64,000 nt of DNA from Mytilus trossulus (taxonomy: Eukaryota > Mollusca > Bivalvia > Mytilida > Mytilidae): positions 1,419,001 to 1,483,000 of the forward strand of contig NW_026963314.1 in NCBI RefSeq assembly GCF_036588685.1, written 5' to 3'. Made by a program: the position numbers and the translations under genes. Positions within the stretch are counted from its first letter, which is position 1. Each line of letters opens with the position of its first letter. Positions 58,441-64,000 of this stretch are shown here, in pieces. The notes beneath the pieces are model-generated. The model worked only from the letters and a program-made list of their open reading frames with translations, made no database searches and had not been told where the DNA came from.

Positions 58441-60399
58441 GAAGGATACACATATAAATGTGTCTAATAGAAGAGTGAACGTGACATGGTAGTAGCACAT
58501 CTGAAATAAAAGACACTTAGCATAGATCTGAGAGTACTCGCAGTTAATGACAGTTAGTTCAAAGAAAATAACAACTAAAGGAACATCCAAAAGATTTATT
58601 GTAAAGACGTCATTACCAGTCAGAGAAAACATTACCTTGTGCAATTCAAAGATAAACATGATAAAGGGATCGACATATTGTAAATCCATGAAAGTGCATA
58701 TGTGAATAACAAACATATTGTGTTCATGTAGTCTAGTTGATTTCATAACTTGCAACGAACATCTGACACCGTCAAACAGAACATATCTGCGATCAAATGT
58801 GATAAAGATAATATAGCAGTTATCTGTAGGGCTAATAACTTTGATTTGCGTTCTAGTTTATATCTTTTTTAATTTTTTTTAAATTCATATCACATTACGA
58901 ACAATGTTACTCAAATAATAAAGTAACAGAACAAAAACGACAGTTTGTTGAACTCTAGATTCATGATCATTTAATTAACGTATACACACTGAATATATCT
59001 AATGTTCTATAAACAAGTACAAATATTGAAAATAACGACCTCCAAATAAAATTCAAATTCCAACATGGCAAACAACTGTCATATTTCTTAACCATACTGT
59101 AAGTTATTGTGAAATGTCATATAGATGGTAATTAGTCTATCGTGCAAATTTAATACTGCTAAAAGAAAATTATTATCAGATAGTACCACACACGAAACTC
59201 TCAAGGGGTCCGAAGGTTATCTGTCGTAAAGCAAAATTTCTGATTGTATCTGAATTTACATATGTTGTAGTTGCAGTAAAACAATGTCTCGCCGTTCATC
59301 ACACTTTGCTGTTGTATTAATTCTAAATTTGCGGACCAAAAACAGAATTTTTGCGAGGGTTTTCAGCATGTAGAGAGCTTGGCATTCACTCTGCATCGGA
59401 GTAAACATCTTCGTATTCATTTATCACGTACACTTAAAGTATGTCAAACAGTGGCAAAGAATTTACTCTCGGTCCAAAGACGACGAATCATGATCACATT
59501 TGTATTTACCATTAATCCTCAAATATTTTTAAAACTTACTATTACGAAATTGGATCCATCGTGGAAGAAGTGTATAAACCAAAATACCAACACCAACTGA
59601 AACAAAAATATTGTTTGTTAAGAATATAAGTCCTTAAATGTGCTGTATTTTAGAGAAAGTACTAAAAGTATAATATAGACATTTTGAATGATATTTTTAA
59701 CATGATTCAAATCAACAGGGTGTACGTAGACAAACTGGAAGGATTATGCGTAGGCAAAGCTATTTTAATTTCAACACATTGCGGTCTTTTTTTAAGCTCC
59801 TAAAGTTACGAAGAAGTCATAAACTTTTTGTTTTAAACTTTTTGTTAGCTTTCCTGGTACAGAAAGACTTCCAACGCACTAAATGGCAAAATTTTTAATT
59901 GAGTAAACTATTGTTACCATGTGTTGATGTTAATACGTTATCGTATTAGAAATGTCGGTTGTTTGCTGGATTGTTTTGTCTGTACTAGACTATATATTCT
60001 GTTGTGTGTGTTATATCATGTATGTTTAATTTAGTACATTGAACCGTAGTAACGATAGACTGCTTGTACTTAAATTGACAAGTGTTTCCAGGCATAACTT
60101 TGTCATTTCCATTTGAGATGTTGTCATGTTGAGAATATTTTTCTCGGTCTGTTTTTTGTTGTGTGATTGGTTGTTTTGAAACATGTAACGGATATCTAAC
60201 ATTTAATCGAACAGTAAATTAAACATGACACTACCAAGACAACCGTTACATCATCAGGACTGTATAAGTATATGCACTTTTAGGTGGACAATTAAACTCA
60301 AAGTAATTATCTTACCTTTATCTTTTACATGTTTCATAAACAGTAATAACTATTTACAAACGTCTTTTACCTAAATCAGAGACTGACATGTTTTAGACT
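58441..60399. other. No supported gene
   Basis: AT-rich. A frame-broken segment near 59430-59600 is slightly coding-like (discussed under rejected items). Otherwise nothing is seen. Confidence 0.4.
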
Positions 60400-60810
60400 A
60401 AAAGAGGGACGATAAATTTACATTTTTTGGACTAAAAGAGAGACAAAACATACCAAGGGGACAGTCAAACTCATTAATCGAAAATAAACTGACAACGTCA
60501 TGGTAAAAAATAAAAAAAGACAAACAGATAAACAATAGTACACATGACACAACATAGAAAACTAAAAAAATAAACAACACGAATCCCAACAAAATCTAGG
60601 GGTGATCTCATGTGCTCCGGAAAGGTAAGTAAATTCTGCTCCACATATGGCACCCATCGTGTTGCTTATGTGATAACAAATCCGGTAAACAGTCTAATTC
60701 GGTAAGTCACATTTATGAAAGAAAATTGTAGTTACGACGTAAGGAACATATCCGATATCATGTGTGAAACAGTTATTCCATAACGGTCAACCAACTCGAT
60801 GCAGTGAAAT
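60400..60810. repeat. Dispersed repeat family A, copy 2
   Basis: GGGACAGTCAAACTCATTAA, GGGGTGATCTCATGTGCTCC and CATAACGGTCAACCAACTCG, colinear with 35186-35550. Confidence 0.7.
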
Positions 60811-62199
60811 AGTTTTCTTTCATTCAATGTTTTAAATAGGTCGCATGTAGATAGCCTATTATTTTTTAGACCTAGGGTATATCGAATTAAACATTTTGTT
60901 TTTGTGAACTTGACATTTAGGTCAAGGACAATTGCAAATTTGAAGTTATAGATTTTGACCTTGTTTACTTTGGAAGTGACCTAAAGTGTTTCTGCATTAT
61001 GATTAAGGACATTTGATTTTGTAAAAGGTTTTTGTAAACAGTATATATCAATTTTTTAAAGATTTCTTTGTAGTAATTCCTTAAACTACATATTTCTGGA
61101 ATCATTGAGTAGTAACGTATCATTTAAAATCTTAGGTCAAATGTGTTAAACCAGAAATTGCAACTACTGTATTTGTATCTACATTGCAACTGTACTCTGT
61201 AATTTGTATTTATTTTTTAGAGAATAAATTACCTATCTATTTAATTCATCTAATTTTTTGCAATTACTAGTTAATGCAAACCATCAAATTTTGAAATCCG
61301 TGGACAAAAATCTAGTTTTAAAACCGGAATATATGTATTTATCGGTATTGGTTAATCTAATCTCTTATTCATCATGTTAATTTTACTTAAACGTTCTTGT
61401 CTAACATACATGTATGTAAAAGATAGAATAACATGAAAAACTAAACTAAACATCTATCATTCATATAATTTAGTGTTTGTCAAATGAATGTCATTTTTGC
61501 AGGACCAGTTGATTTTTCAGTCTGTTTATCCGGCTGACTAGTACACACAAAACTTAAATTCGACCCCTTTAAATTTGAAAGTAAACAAAACATGTGAAAT
61601 TGACATAAAAAAATTGTTAAACATTTTTTTTTTATAAAAAACGGTTCTTCAAAAAAAAGTATTTTCGTTGAAACATTACGATCATACAGCATATGCATGT
61701 GTTAACTCCTAAAAAAATAAAGTCAAAAAAATTACAGTGTAAAACAAACAAACATTAGAGAAAAATGTTTTCTCTGCTTGAAATAGTATACGAAACAAAA
61801 AAACGCATCACAGTACACTTCTAAAAAATTTCGTCATATTCAAATTCTCCTTTTTAATTGAATGGTATCTTAATAAATGTGATTAACATTTTTAGCAGTC
61901 TCTAAATACAAAAAGGAAATATGTTAGATATACTTACTGGAAGTGTGATGATATGATTAAAGCTATACAACATGTACATTATCTACTTCACAACATTTAT
62001 TTTCGACATTAATATTTTTTAAACGTTTTAGATATTCCTTTTGGACCAGATTGTATTTCTTTAATATCAGACTGGTTCCTGTACTTTTGTGAATCACTAA
62101 ACTGTAAACTCAGTAAATAACTTTAATTTATTAATAATAAATTTGAAACATTTACTGTTGTTTTTTTCTCAATTAAAGTATCAAGAGTTAACAAACTAT
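60811..62199. other. No supported gene
   Basis: AT-rich non-coding sequence without recognisable repeats or exons. Confidence 0.4.
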
Positions 62200-62410
62200 G
62201 TATATGTCCTTTCCTAAAAGAGGGACGACAGATACCAGAGGGACAGTCAAACTCGTAAATCGAAAAAAAAATCTGCCAACGCCATGGCCAAAAAGGAAAA
62301 AAAAAACCAAACAGACAAACAATAGTACACACGACAAAATATAAAAAAACTAAAGAATAAGCAACACGAAACCCCCCAAAATTAGGGGTCATCTCAGGTA
62401 CTCCGGAATT
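62200..62410. repeat. Dispersed repeat family A, copy 3 (partial)
   Basis: ACCAGAGGGACAGTCAAACT through ATCTCAGGTACTCCGG. The 3' half of the family is missing. Confidence 0.65.
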
Positions 62411-63797
62411 AAGATATTAACTTTAAAAAATAATTACCACAAAAAGGACGAGTATTCCTTCCGTATATTTAATTTGCCTTTTATGGACAATGATATTACT
62501 TTGGGACCCTCTTACGGTGCTTGTTGGCCTAACTTCATGGTTAAAATCGAAAAGAAAAAATTGGGCCTTTTGAACTGACAATCTTTAACTGTCTTCATTT
62601 CAGACTTACTTAAACGTTAGCAGAATTTTATAGTTCAAAGAATACCCTTTAATCTTGGTACGATATCCAATTTTAAAGACAGTAGATTTATTATGGAACT
62701 TCTTTCAAATGTACTGGACTGATATTATGTATTTGGGATACTTTTCCAGTCTTAAAAAGTATTGGTCACTCGACTTTTCTTTAGTATACAGATTTTGAAA
62801 GAATAAAACATGCTTTATAGATAATACATGAAAAAACCAAACTAAAGGAAACTATATAACATTTGCAATAACAGAAAATATGTCATCCTCCTTTAAAACC
62901 CGTTCAGAAACAAGATTGCAGAAATAGAAAAAATATTTTGGAATTATTTATAAATCTGTTTCTATATTTTGAAATACTTACAGTAAGCTAATACCAATGT
63001 TAATACAGATACGGCTGCTTTGATGCGATATTCATCTACAAGAGTACAAAATAAAGAATTTGTTGCGAACGTGTGCAGCTGCTATATTTTAAGAACATTT
63101 GCACTACTTTGTTTTATTTGATGTAAAATTCAGATAGTCAATTATATTTTAAAATGTAATGTTATATTATGTTAGTGCGTTCTATGTTAGATGCTGATAA
63201 CAAATACAAATTATCAAACGAAATTTTGACGGGCAACATAAACGTTTAAAATGGGCATTGATGCATGCATCCTGTCATGCGTTACTTTTAATCTGTTAAT
63301 TTTGTCCAATATTCTCCGTTAAAGTAGTGATGGCATGATAATACAAAGATACACAAAGACGACTTCTTCATATCAAACTTAGTTTGCTATTTCGTGGCAG
63401 TCAGTTTTCTTTTGTTAATAGGGAGTGCCCGAAGAGAACCTTTGACTTTGATTGCCTGATATTTCAGCAGACAGTCAGTTTTCTGATGGATACACTCCAA
63501 TGTTTTGTACCTTGATTTTGCTATGTGATTAAGGACTGTCCGAATTGATTTTCCTCTGGGTTCAGTGTTTTTTTTATTTTACTTTTTTCAGCACTACTAT
63601 CTGATTTGTTTTTGGTACGATGAATATATGAAGCTGGATTCACAAACAGCCTTTTCAAAAACCATACGAAAAGCGTTATGTTAAGTTTCTTTTAATTTTA
63701 ATTTCGTATTTACAAATGACACCCGATCATTCCATGCTTCGTACTATTCTAATAAAACATTCCTCAAAAGCTTTCAGTACACCCCGTGATACTATCA
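62411..63797. other. No supported gene; partial family E repeat
   Basis: About 63411-63600 resembles family E (GGACTGTCCGAATTGATTTT and TCCTCTGGGTTCAGTG). Nothing else is supported. Confidence 0.4.
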
Positions 63798-63936
63798 GAT
63801 TATCACATGGCATTTTTCAAATCGCATGTGTGATCAGCCCTAGGTTCAATATCAGCCCAAGAGCCGCATGGCTCGAGGGCTTATATTGACCGAGGGCTGA
63901 TAATGCATGCGATATGCAAAATGACATGTTATGATC
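63798..63936. mobile_element. Palindromic MITE (hairpin), about 140 bp
   Basis: Two arms of about 69 bp pair around GAGCCGCATGGCTC (centre near 63867), with matching blocks ATCAGCCCT/AGGGCTGAT and TTCAATATCAGCCC/GGGCTTATATTGA. A short palindromic MITE is the simplest reading. Related hairpins are common in mussel DNA (from memory). Confidence 0.65.
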
Positions 63937-64000
63937 TTTTTATCATATGCTTCAACCATGCAGAAAAATAACTGATTCTATTACGTGGTTCTGCAATAGA

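Noticed and set aside
59430-59600. Coding-like plus-strand segment starting MSNSGKEFTL
   Set aside because: It vaguely suggests an extracellular-domain exon but needs a frameshift and lacks splice sites; similarity is too weak to claim.

Overview
The window is eukaryotic nuclear DNA, AT-rich, with long introns bounded by canonical GT/AG sites, very few host coding bases and a dense load of transposable elements. I infer a marine bivalve, most likely a mussel (Mytilus group). The basis is several dispersed repeats that I recognise as typical of mussel genomes: the tail containing TTGTCTCATTGGCACTCA, the block containing GCGTCTGGCGTATATACAAA, and the block containing CAGCGGTATACTACTGTTGC. ROCO/COR-type GTPase genes, expanded in bivalves, and BEL/Pao elements with an A17-type protease fit the same picture. 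No species can be fixed without a search.

Host genes: one gene is well supported. Four minus-strand exons (53816-54043, 45504-46091, 42130-42284, 15196-16425) have matching splice phases and form 733 continuous codons of a Roc-COR (ROCO) GTPase. P-loop, DxAGQ and THxD motifs sit on three successive exons and the COR domain on the fourth. The gene covers at least 39 kb, is open at both ends, and has a 25.7 kb intron filled with mobile elements. Two weaker minus-strand candidates are reported: a two-exon fragment at 11.5-12.5 kb broken by a MITE, and a possible first coding exon at 37487-37559 beside two TGACGTCA palindromes.

Mobile elements, left to right: a nearly complete PIF/Harbinger transposon (529-7480) with a three-exon transposase whose DDE residues are all present, a Myb-like partner exon, and a satellite-like foldback array in the transposase intron; a 1.16 kb MITE at 10380-11540 with a related empty site at 12.5 kb; a tandem duplication (18241-22273 and 22274-26305) covering the 5' part of a dead BEL/Pao retrotransposon (22776-29859) that carries an hAT MITE in its primer binding site; a decayed Ty3-type integrase fragment (31283-32985); a palindromic 70-bp repeat array with an inverted partner (33531-38533); a Tc1 relic (44449-45115); two copies of a tRNA-derived SINE (about 47 kb); and four terminal-inverted-repeat elements near one another: CACTA-type (48178-49866), an ACGATCG-rich element (49897-51440), a CTACGAAAC element (52239-53566) and a GTGGCCACGA element (56743-57935).

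The most unusual feature is that six or seven apparently unrelated non-autonomous elements share one design: terminal inverted repeats enclosing arrays of a short, family-specific motif in opposing orientations. The rest of the window is intron or intergenic sequence in which I see no genes.
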